DNA from: Diadophis punctatus similis
Lineage: Eukaryota > Chordata > Lepidosauria > Squamata > Dipsadidae
DNA length: 64,000 bases
Direction of reading: 5' to 3'
Assembly (NCBI GenBank): GCA_023053685.1
Contig: JALIGW010000003.1
Coordinates: 142,779,508 to 142,843,507, forward strand
The first letter of the stretch is position 1, and each line of letters starts with the position of its first letter. Position numbers and translations under genes: made by a program. This document shows positions 44,023 through 56,249 of this stretch, in pieces. Under the pieces are notes generated by a model, which did not search any database, was not told the DNA's origin, and saw only the letters and a list, made by a program, of their open reading frames with translations.

Positions 44023-44157
44023 CAGGGGTCCCCAAACTTGGCAACTTTAAGACTTGTGGACTTCAACTCCCAGAATTCTCCAGCCAGCTGTGCTGGCTAG
44101 AGAATTCTGGGAGTTGAAGTCCACAAGTCTTAAATTTGCCAAGTTTGAAGATCTCTG
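44023..44157. mobile_element. Palindromic hAT-like hairpin element, complete
   Basis: CAGGGGTCCCCAAACTTGGC .. GCCAAGTTTGAAGATCTCTG, exact duplication TAATAGTT at 44015-44022 and 44158-44165. The arms are nearly perfect (GTGGACTTCAACTCCCAG / CTGGGAGTTGAAGTCCAC), which suggests a recent insertion. Confidence 0.9.
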
Positions 44158-44242
44158 TAATAGTTCTACTAGTGATAGTGATGGAATGTTTGATAGTTAT
44201 ATGCATTGCTTTATTTCTTCAGCATACAACTAACTTAGACAT

Positions 44243-44351
44243 CTATGGAGATTCTCAGTCATCCAGGTCATGGTTGTCCTCAAAATGCTTTCCAAAAGGC
44301 AACTGGATTTTGTTTTTTCCTTGAAGATGTTTAACTTCTCATCCAAGATGT
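44243..44351. repeat. Snapback-repeat fragment
   Basis: GGAGATTCTCAGTCATCCAG through AAAAGGCAACTGGATTTTG to TTCTCATCCAAGATG is one arm of the repeat described at 26169. Confidence 0.65.
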
Positions 44352-44602
44352 TTCTAACGTACTAACTTAGACCATGGCACTATTTTGTTTTGGGAAGAAA
44401 CAGATATTTGTAGGAGGGATATGAATGTGTGGGACTCTGCCAATGCAAATTAAAGCAAACAAATCTACCTATTTACAGGATTTCTATGCCACCAACTTCA
44501 TCTATAGCAGGTTATGAGCATATAAAACCAATATATTAGTTAAACAGACATATTCAAAAAGAAAACTGTTATCCTTTTAACAGTTATCCTTTTATTCTTC
44601 AA

Positions 44603-44791
44603 TAATTTAATTTAATTTAATTTAATTTAATTTAATTTAATTTAATTTAATTTAATTTAATTTAATTTAATTTAATTTAATTTAATTTAATTTTTAATTT
44701 AATTTTTAATTTAATTTAATTTAATTTAATTTAATTTAATTTAATTTAATTTAATTTAATTTAATTTAATTTAATTTAATTTAATTTAATT
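44603..44791. repeat. (TTTAA)n microsatellite, about 37 units
   Basis: A pentanucleotide array of about 190 bp with a disturbed patch of extra Ts at 44692-44712. Confidence 0.95.
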
Positions 44792-45350
44792 TGCGATTCT
44801 TATAGGGCAAACAGACTTTAATAGTCAAAAGCTTCACGGATAAACTCCATTTTGGGTCTAACCATCATTTTTTTAGTGTGTTATATGATATTTTTTTATA
44901 ATTTATCAATATATCATTAATTGGTAGTACTGTAAATAAACACATCATTTTAAAAAGCTGAAGATCACGGTTACAATCTAGAATATAAATAACAGTAATT
45001 GCAAGCAGGACAGTATGAACCATAATGTTACCGTAAGATGATAAACTATGATAAATTGTCTATACTAGTAAAAGTCTATTCTAATTTAAGCAGTCTTATA
45101 CAATTGAAACATTAAGAATTTAGGTGGAATGAAACCCATCTGGTACAATTCTAAGGATTAAATTATAATCTAGAAACAGTTTCCAGGTTGAATTAAAATT
45201 AGCATCATATTTAATATGCAAAGTTATTCCAATCAGCAAAGTATATTAAGCCATTCTTCCCTAGATTGAACCCAACATCCTTTCCAATCAGAGCATTCAA
45301 GATGCCTTGGGTCCATTATTATACACAAAGCTAATTCAGTATACTTTGTG
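44792..45350. other. Gene-free stretch
   Basis: Nothing recognised. Confidence 0.4.
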
Positions 45351-45352
45351 AG

Positions 45353-45537
45353 AGTAAGTCCCAAAGATGCTTTTTCAAGAGGCAACTGGACTATCTGGTT
45401 TTTCTTTGAAGGTGTTTCACTTCTCATCCAAGACTTCTTCAGCTCCCCCAGATAAGAGAAATGTCTTCAAAGAAAAACTGCCTCTTGAAAAAGCACCTTT
45501 GGGACAACCATGACCTGGATGACTGAGAATCTCCATA
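45353..45537. repeat. Snapback-repeat copy, single module
   Basis: AAGTCCCAAAGATGCTTTTTC .. GAAAAAGCACCTTTGGGAC with ATGACCTGGATGACTGAG at the right, one compact inverted module of the 26-kb family. Confidence 0.7.
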
Positions 45538-45852
45538 AACATTTGTGAGAGTATGTGTGGTCTGAAAATCTGTCAAAGTCTACATGCTCAGCTAGCCAAC
45601 ATCTCACTCTAAAGAATTATAAGAATGAAAAGATGCTGCAGTGATCACCTTATATTGGGCAAATTTTGCAATTCGGCTTTTGAAGGGGATCACAGCGGCA
45701 TCTTTTCCTAGTAATTGCCCTGGGCCTATTTGAGATATTATTCCATGTTTGAAATGATCAGACAAATCAGTGTTTACTGTTACTTGTCTAAATAAGATGT
45801 AACATGATTAAACTCAAGAGGCATGATGATAAACCTGAAGAATATAGCAAGA

Positions 45853-45856
<4 letters not shown>

Positions 45857-45936
<80 letters not shown>
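45857..45936. repeat. (TC)n microsatellite, about 40 units
   Basis: Uninterrupted dinucleotide array. Confidence 0.97.
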
Positions 45937-45938
<2 letters not shown>

Positions 45939-46028
45939 GGCTCAAATGGATATTTGTCATTGGGCCTCTCAAAATTATAAAAGGAATTTGTTGTCCCGTA
46001 CTATGCTGTTCTCTTTAGTTGGTGAGGG

Positions 46029-46543
46029 TGGCAGGATAAGGTGCCAGACACAGAAGTCCTCTCCAGAGCAGGCCTGCCATCAATTCCCACCCTGCTGAGG
46101 AAACGCTGGGCAGGCCATGTTGCAAGGATGCCAGACCATCGCATCCCTAAACAGCTCCTCTATGGTGAGCTGTCTAAAGGAAAGCGATCGCACGGGGGAC
46201 AAAGGAAGCGATACAAAGACTCGTTGAAAGCCTCCTTCAAGTCCCTCGATATTGACACCACCTCCTGGGAAACCCTGGCACAAGATTGGTCAACATGGTG
46301 CATGCTGATCCACCAAGGCTGCCAAATATCTGAGGACAGAAGAACAGCCATAGCAGAAGAAAAGCGAGCACTCCGCAAAGCCAGAGCTGCAAATGCTGCG
46401 ACAATAGTGCCCACACATGTCTGCCCAACATGTGGTAGAACATTTTGTGCCTGTATAGGCCTTACCAGCCACTTGCGGACACATCGTAAACAGCCCATAA
46501 CCTGATAGATGTCAAGGTCCTCTTCGAACACGATGGACGAACA
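46029..46543 (+). pseudogene. RTE-like LINE ORF C-terminus with terminal C2H2-like motif
   Basis: The frame runs from WQDKVPDTEVLSRAG (46029) to a stop at about 46505. It contains RWAGHVARMPDHRIPKQLLYG, GGQRKRYKDSLKASF, SWETLAQDWSTW and a terminal CPTCGRTFCACIGLTSHLRTH, a C2H2-like finger. This C-terminal block is characteristic of endonuclease-reverse-transcriptase LINEs; the RTE label is my inference. Two residues seem missing before RWAGHV and nothing N-terminal is preserved, so it is 5'-truncated. The 3' UTR is interrupted by the hAT element at 46552 and resumes after 47767. Confidence 0.75.
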
Positions 46544-46551
46544 TCATAATT

Positions 46552-47134
46552 CAGGGGTGGCCAAACCGTGGCGCATGCACCAAATGTGGTACATTGGATG
46601 ATTACAAGTGGCGCATTACATCCTTGCGCCTACTTATTTTTTTTAAATAGGTGTCATAACTGAATCCATCTTAATATTTTCAACACCAAAGCAATGTTGC
46701 CTGTAAAATTAGAAAATGGCGCGTGGCAGTTAAAAACTGCCGCGTGACATTTTCTTTCCATGTGCGCAGCTGCGCAGGCACACAGCCTCTGCAATTAGAA
46801 AATGCCGGGTGGAAGTTAGAAACCTCCGCACAGCGTTCTCTCATTACATGCGCGGCTGCGCGGCCGCACATCTTAGAGGGAACAGTGCACCAAAGTGAAA
46901 AGAGCCGAGGTGGCGCAGCGGTTAGAGGCAGTACTGCAGGCCACTTTAGCTGACTGTGATCCACAGGTCAGCGGTTCAAATCTCACCGGCTCAAGGTTGA
47001 CTCAGCCTTCCATCCTTCCGAGGTAGGTAAAATGAGGACCCAGATTGTTGGGGGCAATATAAATATACATTGCTTACTGGTGTAAACCGCTTAGAGAGTG
47101 CTTGCACTGTGAAGCGGTATATAAATCTCACAAA

Positions 47135-47201
<67 letters not shown>

Positions 47202-47766
47202 ATCTCAGGTCAATTCGTACAGCCTTCGATACTGTTCAACTTCTCGGTGTCTGAAACTTAGAATGGAACTTGTAAGATGTTACTTTAGGCAGGTTTACAA
47301 ACGTACGAATATTTTTATCGATGTTGCCATTGCGCGTTCCTGCTCAAATGATCGCAAACACCGCGCACTAGCAACACATCATGTGTTTGAAGTCACGTGC
47401 GAATGAGCGGCAAGCGTTCGATATGGTCAGTCAGTTCTGAGTGAGCCATCGTGGCATGGAGTTTGAAGCAGTGTTTTATTGAGCGTACTAGCGTGTTTTT
47501 TGTATTGAGAGTGATTGAAAGACAGATTCAAGATTAAATATATATTACATTTGTCAAATTTTGAAATGGCGTAAATTAATTAATTGAATTGCGTGATTGA
47601 GTTATTCCTTTTCCTTCCTTAAGCAAAGCAGATCCTACCTCTATCCCTATTTTACAATCCCAAATGTGAAAGTAAGAAGGTAAAAAACGTGCTTGAGTTG
47701 TATGGTGCATGTGAACTCATCTGTGAAAAAATTGGCTCATGGTATGTTTAAGGTTGGCCACCACTG
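46552..47766. mobile_element. 1.2-kb hAT-like element inserted in the LINE 3' UTR
   Basis: Ends CAGGGGTGGCCAAACCGTGG and AAGGTTGGCCACCACTG; flanks TCATAATT (46544-46551) and TCATAGTT (47767-47774), 7 of 8. The interior includes three similar AGAAAATGSCG..GTTAAAAACTGCCGCG segments, a nested SINE (46902-47205) and about 550 bp with several CpG-rich words. No transposase frame was recognised, so it is probably non-autonomous. Confidence 0.8.
46902..47205 (+). mobile_element. Young tRNA-derived SINE nested in the hAT element, with (AAAT)n tail
   Basis: GAGCCGAGGTGGCGCAGCGG (A box), GTCAGCGGTTCAAATCTC (B box), GACCCAGATTGTTGGGGGC, GAAGCGGTATATAAATCTC and about 18 AAAT units. It differs from the 52433 copy at only about six positions over the 235-bp body. 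Confidence 0.9.
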
Positions 47767-47859
47767 TCATAGTTGGTGAGGGGAACTAATTGAGCTGGAA
47801 CTCTTGATTTTGGCCCTGAAGTCTAGATAGTTTCAGAATTTCCAAAGAGAAATGAAATA

Positions 47860-48245
47860 CAGGTAGTCCTTGATCTACAACAGTTCATTTAGTGACCGTT
47901 CGAAGTTACAACAGCGATTTAAAAAAAGTGACTTATGACCATTTTTCACACTTATGACATTGCAACACCCGATCAAAATTTAGACAGGTTGACAACTGAC
48001 TCATATTTATGATAGCTGCAATATCCCAGAATCATGTGATCACCTTTTGCAACCTTCTGACGAGCAAAGTCAATGGGGAAGCCCAATTCACTTAGCAACC
48101 ATGTTACTAACTTAACAACTGCAGTGATTCACTTAACACATCTGGCAGGAAAACTCATAAAATGGGGCAAAACTCACTTAACAAATGTCTCGCTTAACAA
48201 CGGAAATTGTGGGCTCAATTGTGGTCATAAATTGAGGACCACCTA
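47860..48245. mobile_element. pogo/Tigger-like miniature element
   Basis: TA-CAGGTAGTCCTTGATCTAC .. AAATTGAGGACCACCTA-TA, 386 bp; the interior is in the orientation of the 4747 copy. Confidence 0.8.
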
Positions 48246-48249
48246 TATT

Positions 48250-49620
48250 CTGCATTTAAAGCTTTTACTACAAACCAACCTGTCTGGTTAGGTATGTGCC
48301 TAACAAAATGTTAACTTTCTGTTGCGAATCTGTACTATTCCACTTGTGAGAAAATGGAACCTGAGAATAATATTTAGATTTGCTGTTGGTGGTTTCATTG
48401 GTCCAACTTTGCCCCAAATCATCCAGGCATAAATGGCATTTTTATTTTCTCCTCCACTCATTCCAAACCCTCAGTATGTTTTCCTTTTCTCTCTGAGGTC
48501 TTCTCACTTCCATTCCTAACCGCTGGTCTACATCTGGGTGACGTGGGAGATAATGGCAGGACGCTTAAACTCTACTGATAAACTATGGTTTCCCCTTCTC
48601 TGCAGTCCTTTGAAGTTGCAGACACTTTCACGATAATTGATATCTAATCTCTCCTGAGCTCTGGGTTTTTTTTGGGGGGGGGATTGTTGTTGGCAGCTGT
48701 TCTGGAATAGCAAGTAGAGGAAAATATTACAGCATAAGTATTGATTTCTGCATTCAGAGGTCACTATGTAAGGAATTACACCACTGTAACATAAGGTGAC
48801 GTGCTGGCAACATCCTAATAATAACTACTTGAATGCTAGTTAAATATGGGGGCCAGGGGGAGGGAAAACAATCTTTTATTCTTAGTACCTCAAGGCTATA
48901 CATGGCAATTACTATTGCAAAGGCAATAAAGAAGTTGTTAATTACTGGTTTTATACCCTTGTAACCCAAAGAAGGAATGAAAGGACTAAAGGTTACAGAG
49001 TGAAAAGTAAAGAAAGTAAGTAAGTTATAGGTCTTGTTTTTCCTTTGTAAGAGAAATAATTTACCGCAGCACTAGAGTTTGGGACCTGATAAATAAGCAA
49101 AGAAAAGTATCATAATTCCAAATTGGAAAACATAAATGAAACTAGAAGTCTCTGAAGATTTTTTTTCCCCCATGGTCACCATGTTGTTGCCTTAATTAAA
49201 GGAACAAATGTCATTATAATTTGTCTTATGCCCAATTCTATATGTATTATTCATTACAAAATAGACATTGTGCTTTGTGATTATTTGGGGGCTATGATTT
49301 TAAGCACTACCATAACACAATTTACTTAGCATTTAAAAATATAAATGAGTACATTTGGGGAGAAATTTAGCAAATGGCCAATGTGGCACTTTACAATAAT
49401 TTATAGCTGGGATACCTCACATACACCCATTTTGGCTTTTCAGTTTTTCTGGTAGATTCAAAACGTGGAAACTTGATAGAGTTTACTGGAGATGTGACCT
49501 CCCTAATTTTAAATCTTTTCAATAGATAATCCTTACTCAACGGTAGAGTTGGAATTTAAAACAAGACATTGCTACATTCTGGAAAAGGCACATAGAACAT
49601 TCTATTGAGAAGGAGCTACT
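48250..49620. other. Gene-free stretch
   Basis: No gene or repeat recognised; one poly-T/G run at 48667-48682. Confidence 0.45.
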
Positions 49621-49624
49621 TGGA

Positions 49625-50313
49625 TAATTTATTTTATTTTATTTATTTATTTTATTTGTCAAAACGTATACAAGATAACAGTATGGTATAAACATAAACA
49701 AAAGCACGGTAGGTATAGGTAAATTTGGACAATAGGACAGTAGGACAGGGATGGTAGGCACAATGGTGCGCTTATGCAGGCCCCTTACAGACCTCTTAGG
49801 AATGGGGTGAGGTCGACTGTAGACAGTCTAAGGTTAAAGTTTTTGGGGTTTGGGGAAGAAACCACAGAGTCAGGTAGTGCATTCCAGGCATTGACCACTC
49901 TGTTGCTGAAGTCGTATTTTCTGCAGTCAAGTTTCAAGCAGTTTACATTGAGTTTGAATCTATTGTGTGCTCATGTGTTGTTGCGGTTGAAACTGAAGTA
50001 TTCATTGGCAGGTAGGACATTGTGGCAGATGATTTTATGAACTATATTTAGATCAGATCGAAGGCGACGTAGCTCTAAGCTATCTAAGCCCAAAATTTCA
50101 AGTCTGGTGGAATAAGGTATTCTGTTGCGAGCAGAGGAGTGGAGGACTCTTCTTGTGGAATATTTCTGGACTCTCTCAATTGTATTAATGTCCGATATGC
50201 AGTGCGGGTTCCAGACAGGTGAGCTGTATTCGAGGATTGGTCTGGCAAAAGTTTTGAATGCTCTGGTTAGCAGTATAATATTGCCAGAGAAGAAGCTACG
50301 CAAGATTAGGTTA
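49625..50313 (-). pseudogene. LINE RT C-terminal fragment, third copy of the 18-kb family
   Basis: On the minus strand the frame runs from 50303 to a TAA at 49785-49787. It is interrupted by a single TGA where the sister copies read CGA (in NNTRAHNR), a CpG-decay change. Other landmarks: RPILEYSSPVWNP, RVLHSSARNRIPYSTRLEIL, NAWNALPDSVV..FLRGL. The 3' UTR reaches about 49625 (TTTATTTGTCAAAACG). 5'-truncated, like the 29-kb copy. Confidence 0.85.
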
Positions 50314-50314
50314 A

Positions 50315-50402
50315 CAAGTTGCGAAACTTTTCAAACCAAAAAGAAAAGAAGTCCAATTGCCTTGATTTCCAGACAACTCTACCTGGATGACTGAGAATCT
50401 TC
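50315..50402. repeat. Snapback-repeat fragment
   Basis: GCGAAACTTTTCAAACC..AAGTCCAATTGCC and CTACCTGGATGACTGAGAATC match the 26-kb repeat; it abuts the LINE 5' truncation point. Confidence 0.55.
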
Positions 50403-50694
50403 ACTGATACACAGAAAACTGTTTTATACTAAGTCAAACCATATATACCAAGACAAATCACCAAGATTTTCACTAGCTAAACTGAGACGATTCTCTTGAA
50501 CAAAGAGGTTTTAACTTTACCAGCCTTTCAAAACATTCTTGGGCATATATTTCATCATTTATATTAATGTGGAGTGTTAATTGAATATCAACCTTTATGG
50601 GATTTTTGGGGGGAAGCTATATATTTCTGTAAAGATCCTGGCAATTACTTGGATCAACATATAACAAAACATGTTTTTTTCTGGCTTACTACAG

Positions 50695-51005
50695 AATAAA
50701 AGAGTTCAAAAGGACCTTAGAGGTCTTCTAGTCCAACCCTCTGCTCAGGCAGAAACCTATACCATTTCAAACAGATGGTTGTCCAATCTTTTCTTAAAAA
50801 CTTCCGGTGTTGGAGCATTCATATCTTCTGGAGGCAAGTCGTTCCACTGATGAATTGTTCTAACTGTCAGGAAATTTCTCCTTAATTCTAGGTTGCTTCT
50901 CTCCTTGATTGGTTTCCACCCATTGCTTCTTGTCCTGCCCTCAGTTGCTTTGGAGAATAGCTTGACTCCTCTTCTTTGTGACAGTCCCTGAGATATTGGA
51001 ACAGT
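50695..51005 (-). mobile_element. CR1 LINE 3' end, uninterrupted
   Basis: GAGTTCAAAAGGACCTTAGAGG, CAACCCTCTGCTCAGGCAG, CTTAAAAACTTCCGGTG, AGGAAATTTCTCCTTAATTC, GTGACAGTCCCTGAG. It is the antisense CR1 3' end and supplies the ancestral order used to interpret 17930-20035. Confidence 0.8.
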
Positions 51006-51361
51006 TAGAACATATTTGTGCTACGCGGCTGCTGACAAAATCATGTCTTTAAGGCCTTGTGAAAACTGACAGGGTGAGGGACAACCTAATATTTCAAGGA
51101 ATGATATTCGAAAGGTTCAGCACCACAACAGACATGCTCACTTCCTGGATCTCAGATGATACTACCTAATAGATGGCACCCAGAGCACGTGTCTCCTGTG
51201 AGATTGAATGGAATGGATAATGTCAGGCCGGAGGAACAAGAATAACATGCACAGTTACTTCAGAGTAGTTTCTTTATTGTTGCTCACCTGTAGTCCAGAA
51301 TCTTGCCAGACTAAAGCACTAATCTGCATAACTGTTAGATATATCCTGTGAAAGGCTAGGG

Positions 51362-51759
51362 CAGGGGTCTGCAACCCGCGGCTCTAGAGTCACATGTATC
51401 TCTTTCATCCCTCTGCTGCGGCTCCCCATCACTCAAAATATGCATCACAACCGCCAATGTGCGACATCCGCTGGCACACGATTTATTGAGGTTTGGGACC
51501 CATCTTTTTTTTTCAGAGTTCAAAATGTTTTTGTTGCATGCAGAAATAAAAATTTGTTTTCTCTGTAGCAGTTCATTGATTTCATAAATGCAACACACTA
51601 TAGTTTTTTTTATACATAGCATAAAGATAAAAAATAATAATATATGCAGTGCTATCTTCTATTTTAGATGTCAAAAGGGTTTTGTGGCTCCCGATGTTTT
51701 CTTTTCTGTGGGAAATGGGTCCAAATGGCTCTTTGAGTGTTTAAGGTTGCCGACCCCTG
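51362..51759. mobile_element. hAT-like element, GGTCTGCAACC ends, exact duplication
   Basis: Ends CAGGGGTCTGCAACCCGCGGC and GGTTGCCGACCCCTG; exact target GGCTAGGG at 51354-51361 and 51760-51767. The interior has GGCTCC..CATC pieces in both orientations near the ends and an AT-rich centre without an intact transposase. Different from the GGTGGGTT family. Confidence 0.9.
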
Positions 51760-51767
51760 GGCTAGGG

Positions 51768-52425
51768 AGAGTCCAACTTCATACTCTTCCTGCATACCAA
51801 AGATTCCAAGCCGACTTGTCTCATTGCTCTTTGGAAATGGCTGCCTTTTTCTTGGGACTCTGGATTATATTCCACCACAGGTATTCAAAATTGGGAAGGT
51901 TCAGTCTCTGAAATAACTCTAACAATATTTTAAAAATAGATGGGAAGAGATTACATTGGAAACTATGGACACCATCTGGAATAATTACTTTAAGTCAATT
52001 ATTTTGTAATGATTATTTGAAGGATTTTCAACAACTACAGACAGATATTTTTGTCCAATATACAACAGTGGCAATATAATCAATGTTAGCAGGTATTTAT
52101 TTCCAAATATGGGCCATATATTTTAGGTGCCTCAAAGAACCCTAATATGTTATTAAGTTTGATTGAGTCTGTTCCTGAAATTAAACCAATTTTGAAATTA
52201 TATGAGAAATGGAAAAATATTTTAATATAAAAATTAGTGATCTATGGAATAAGGAACTAGAATACTTGATAATGGAACATAATTGTGTTCAAGTTTTAAA
52301 ATATGTTAAGGTGAAGTAGAAATTAATCTTGTCAAAATATTTTATTTTGAGTCTATTAGGCTCTTCAAAGAACTTATGATAACTGTAGATTTTCTCTAGT
52401 GAAAGAAATTTCAGGTTGCATTAAG
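51768..52425. other. Gene-free stretch
   Basis: AT-rich; nothing recognised. Confidence 0.4.
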
Positions 52426-52432
52426 TTATAAG

Positions 52433-52679
52433 AGCCGAGGTGGCGCAGCGGTTAGAGGCAGTACTGCAGGCCACTTTAGCTGTCTGTGATCCACAGGTCA
52501 GTGGTTCAAATCTCACCAACTCAAGGTTGACTCAGCCTTCCATCCTTCTGAGGTAGGTAAAATGAGGACCCAGATTGTTGGGGGCAATATAAATATACAT
52601 TGCTTACTGGTGTAAACCGCTTAGAGAGTGCTTGCACTGTGAGGCGGTATATAAATCTCACAAATAAATAAATAAATAT
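52433..52679 (+). mobile_element. Young tRNA-derived SINE with short (AAAT)n tail
   Basis: GAGCCGAGGTGGCGCAGCGG, GTGGTTCAAATCTCACC, GACCCAGATTGTTGGGGGC, GAGGCGGTATATAAATCTC and three to four AAAT units. A near-twin of the 46902 copy with a much shorter tail. Confidence 0.9.
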
Positions 52680-54340
52680 GATTTGAGTCATGTCCATCTT
52701 TGGTTTCTTTTTGAAAGAATTTTGCAACATATAAATATATAAGTATTTAGGTAAATGTCTGAACGACTGAATTATATTCTAAAATTGTGGGATCTCACAG
52801 TTTTGTAGAGTCTTTCTTATACTGGGCATGGGGAATACCCAAGATAATTACACTGACAGTTTAGAAAAGTAATGTTATCCTGAATATCAAAATTTGGATT
52901 CAATACATTTGTAATATCAAAAAACTATTTTAGCTATTAATCAAAATATATTCCATTCATGGTCAAATGTTTTAATCAAAATACATTCTTAAATATAATT
53001 ACATGAAGGAGGCATCATGAACACATGCACATATATACTGTACGTAATTTTGGACAAATTCTATTGAGCACATTGCCATAGTATTCAGCTATATCAGTCA
53101 CTAATGTATTTGAAGCTGGGAATATGTTAGACCCTTCTGCACATTCTACAGTAGTTGTCAGGAATCTATTATTAATAAGTGCCTTTCTAATATAAATCAG
53201 AAATCATTGCAGCAAAATTTGGTAGCAAAAATACACTTTTTAAGGCTAGACCCTTGGCTCTGAGAAATGGAGGTAATCTTGAGAACTTGCACTGTGCTTT
53301 GGATTATGTGGGGTGAACATAAAGTAATTGTTTATATGCTGACATGGATAAATATATGCACGCTCACACCCCACAAAATTCACACATACGTAATGAGCGT
53401 AAAATTAAACTCTTTCAAGATGAAGCTCATTGATTCAAATGCAACAGCTCTGTGCAATTACGACTGCTAAGACGACAGGCTCATAAAACACTCAAGTTAG
53501 CAAATATGCCCGATATGCTTAACAGAGTGTGCACAGGTGGGAAATACAGACTGAAAGTAGAGAAAAACGGATGAATGGCGGTCAGGGTGTTTGCTGTTGT
53601 TATTATAAAACAATTGCCATATTCTGGAACTCAAACTGATACCCTTCAAATAAATAAAGACTAATTTAGCAAATAAAGTCTAGCTTGGTTGCGCACAATG
53701 CTTTAGTTTGAGAGTTAGAATTTGAAGTTAGGACGTAGTAAGGACCAAAGTCTCTCCGACAATCCTCACATTAAACTGAAAGCCATATAAACTGTGCATC
53801 AGATTCTTTGCTTCATTTAACTTTTAGTGAAGTGATCTATTTTGATGTCCTTTAATAGCCAGGTTATTCAAAGAAATGACCTACACATGTAAGATATGTT
53901 CAGCAACAAAATTTTATTTTGTTTGTTAGATGAAGAATAAATCAATGCATGGAAACAGAGACATCATAAGTCAAAAGGAGATTTTATCTCTGCCTCCAAG
54001 ATGAAATTTGAAGAAGCTGTACAGTATGCATACCTTCCAATCAATAATTAATATGAGAACACAAGGCTCCTTCCCCGGCAAACTGTAAATGTTGCCTACG
54101 AGAAAGGCAGTATCAGGGTTATGGACTGTTTACTGTACTGTAAACAATGCAAATTGTAGTCTAAAATACAGTGTGGGATTCTAAGAAGTTTGAACAGAAT
54201 TTATGTCATGAACATTCCTGCCTCTTTCCTCTTAGTGTTCTGTGAAAAGGTTTGAGGGATGATATGGGATGTGGGATAAGGAGATAGAAATTGGAGCTTT
54301 CCCAGTCCTGCCTCCCTCACTTTGAGCATGGTTATTTGCA
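52680..54340. other. Gene-free stretch
   Basis: AT-rich; only short motif-less ORFs. Confidence 0.45.
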
Positions 54341-54344
54341 TGCT

Positions 54345-54522
54345 AATGCTTACTACAAGAATCTGAACTCCAACGGTCAAAGCAAATTGGTGGTAGATAA
54401 GACTCATTGGGATTCAAGGTAGGCTGGACTCAGATCTCTTGTGGGCACGAAGGGACTTGAGATTGATGATGCACTTGACCTCTCCTTCGGGCTCAGGTTG
54501 GTCATTTCCTACATCAAGGGCT
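54345..54522. repeat. Dispersed repeat, copy A (possible LTR piece)
   Basis: Shares with 56325-56483 the order TACAAGAATCTGA, TCAAGGTAGGCTGG, CTCAGATCTCTTGTGGGC, GGGACTTGAGATTGATGATGC and CTCAGGTTGGTCATTTCC. The family is unidentified. Confidence 0.55.
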
Positions 54523-56245
54523 TCATGTATGCACCAGAGCACATTGAAAACTAGGACTCAGATTGCAGAGGTTCCCATTCAAGTGGGAATTTTGGAATCT
54601 AGAAGTATACGTTCATAGGCATCAGTTGCATAGATATTCCCATTCGGTGTATGGATGGAAAGTTGTGGGACCAGGCTGAGGAGATGTGCGATTTCAGTAA
54701 GCATAATGGTATGTGGGAATAACCTTAGGAAAAAGAAGACAACTGCCTGACTAATGGTCGTCCTCCTGTCTTTCAAAATAATTTCCACTTGTCATTAAAT
54801 CAAGCAACAATACCACTGCATTTCTCCTTGTAAACTAGGAGGTGTTCAGAGAGTTTGGTGGGAAAGATAAGGTGAGAACCTCTGGTTTTGGGTAGAGATG
54901 TTAGTTCTGTCAGCAACCAACAACTGCACAGCTTCAGGAAGCGCAGATGTAACATGCTTGCAAGAAACATACATTCAAACGCTCTTGCTATTTACTAGAT
55001 TGTTTCACAAGGTTGAATTCTTTCACTAAATTGGCCACCATACCTGACCGTCATTTACTATCGGATGTAAGCTGCACTAAATACCATAAGATTTGCTTTT
55101 GAGCACAGGAGACTCCAACATCTTCTTACTTAGAACAGAATTTTGACCAAAACCATTAAGGAAAGTAGGGTGTTTACCTCAAGTAGAAGTTACTGGGATA
55201 GGAAAGTGGAAAGTGTTGTAGGACAGAACTGAGCACCACATGATGAGCTCTTAAAATTACAAAATTCCCTGCTTCGTTCAGGGAATGTTGAGGAGGATAT
55301 TGTGTAGTCCAATATGTATTAGCATGTAGAATAGAAATGAGTGCCATCCTATTCTTTGCCACAAGCCATTAGTACATTTTCCCTAGTAGTACTAATGTTC
55401 TCTCCAAACTTTTGATGGAGCAAATAGATTGAAATAGTTCAGAAGAAGCCTATACTCTGCACTAGAGCCAAGAACTAACCAGAGAATGCTTTGAGATCAT
55501 ACCAATAATATTGATCCCATCATGGAAAGATGAATGGAGCCAATATACCAGACATTTCTTATGGGGCATCAACCCATATTTATCTTTATCTGCCAGCAGG
55601 GAAAACATACCAGAAGGCCTGCCCTTTTGTAAAGGTTCAGAGAAAATTACATCTCCAAAGCGCAGCCAAGTTATTTTTTTAAAAAGGCCGCTTTAATTCC
55701 CTCATATTGTTCAGCGGCATAAGGCAGTGCAACTAATGTGACTTCACAGCTGTTGCCAGGGGAAAGTAGGACTGTCGCTTGCTACATCTGGGATGACATC
55801 TTTAAAGAGGCACTTAATCTGCAGTGTGAAGGTATGTTAAGCCTCTTCACTTTTCTTTGCTCGCTCTCAAGTTAATGCAGCTCCTGGAGAGCAGTGTTAA
55901 TTTCAAGTCAAATGGATGAGATGAAAGGACAATTAAGGACAAGTGATACTGGAAGGCATTGTGACACCACACAAAGGCAATATAGCTATAATCCTTTGTC
56001 CAATCTGGGAACAATTTGCAATGGCAAAGCAAAGAAGGCTGCAATTCTTTGTTTTTAAAAATGGTGTCTGGTGTGTGTGTTTGTTATTTGTATGTATCTC
56101 TGAACATACAAATTACTACGATTTTAAGCTACACACTTGCCTGAAAAAGTTATGTGCAGATTGTTAATGAAGATCTTTTTTTTTGTTAATACTAGGAGTT
56201 GTGCTTGTTTTTTATTCAAAGACTCAAGATGCATAGAAATAAGGG
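54523..56245. other. Gene-free stretch
   Basis: No gene recognised. Confidence 0.4.
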
Positions 56246-56249
56246 CAAG

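Noticed and set aside
46902..47000. Functional tRNA gene
   Set aside because: A and B boxes are present but no cloverleaf acceptor pairing is seen, and a SINE body and (AAAT)n tail follow.
51224..51360. Possible second LTR (TGTCAGGCCGGAGG start)
   Set aside because: It resembles the 13195 start for only about 11 bases; no CA end, duplication or poly(A) signal in the right place.
55511..55696. Candidate host exon (61 codons)
   Set aside because: No splice-site or domain support, and composition like its surroundings.
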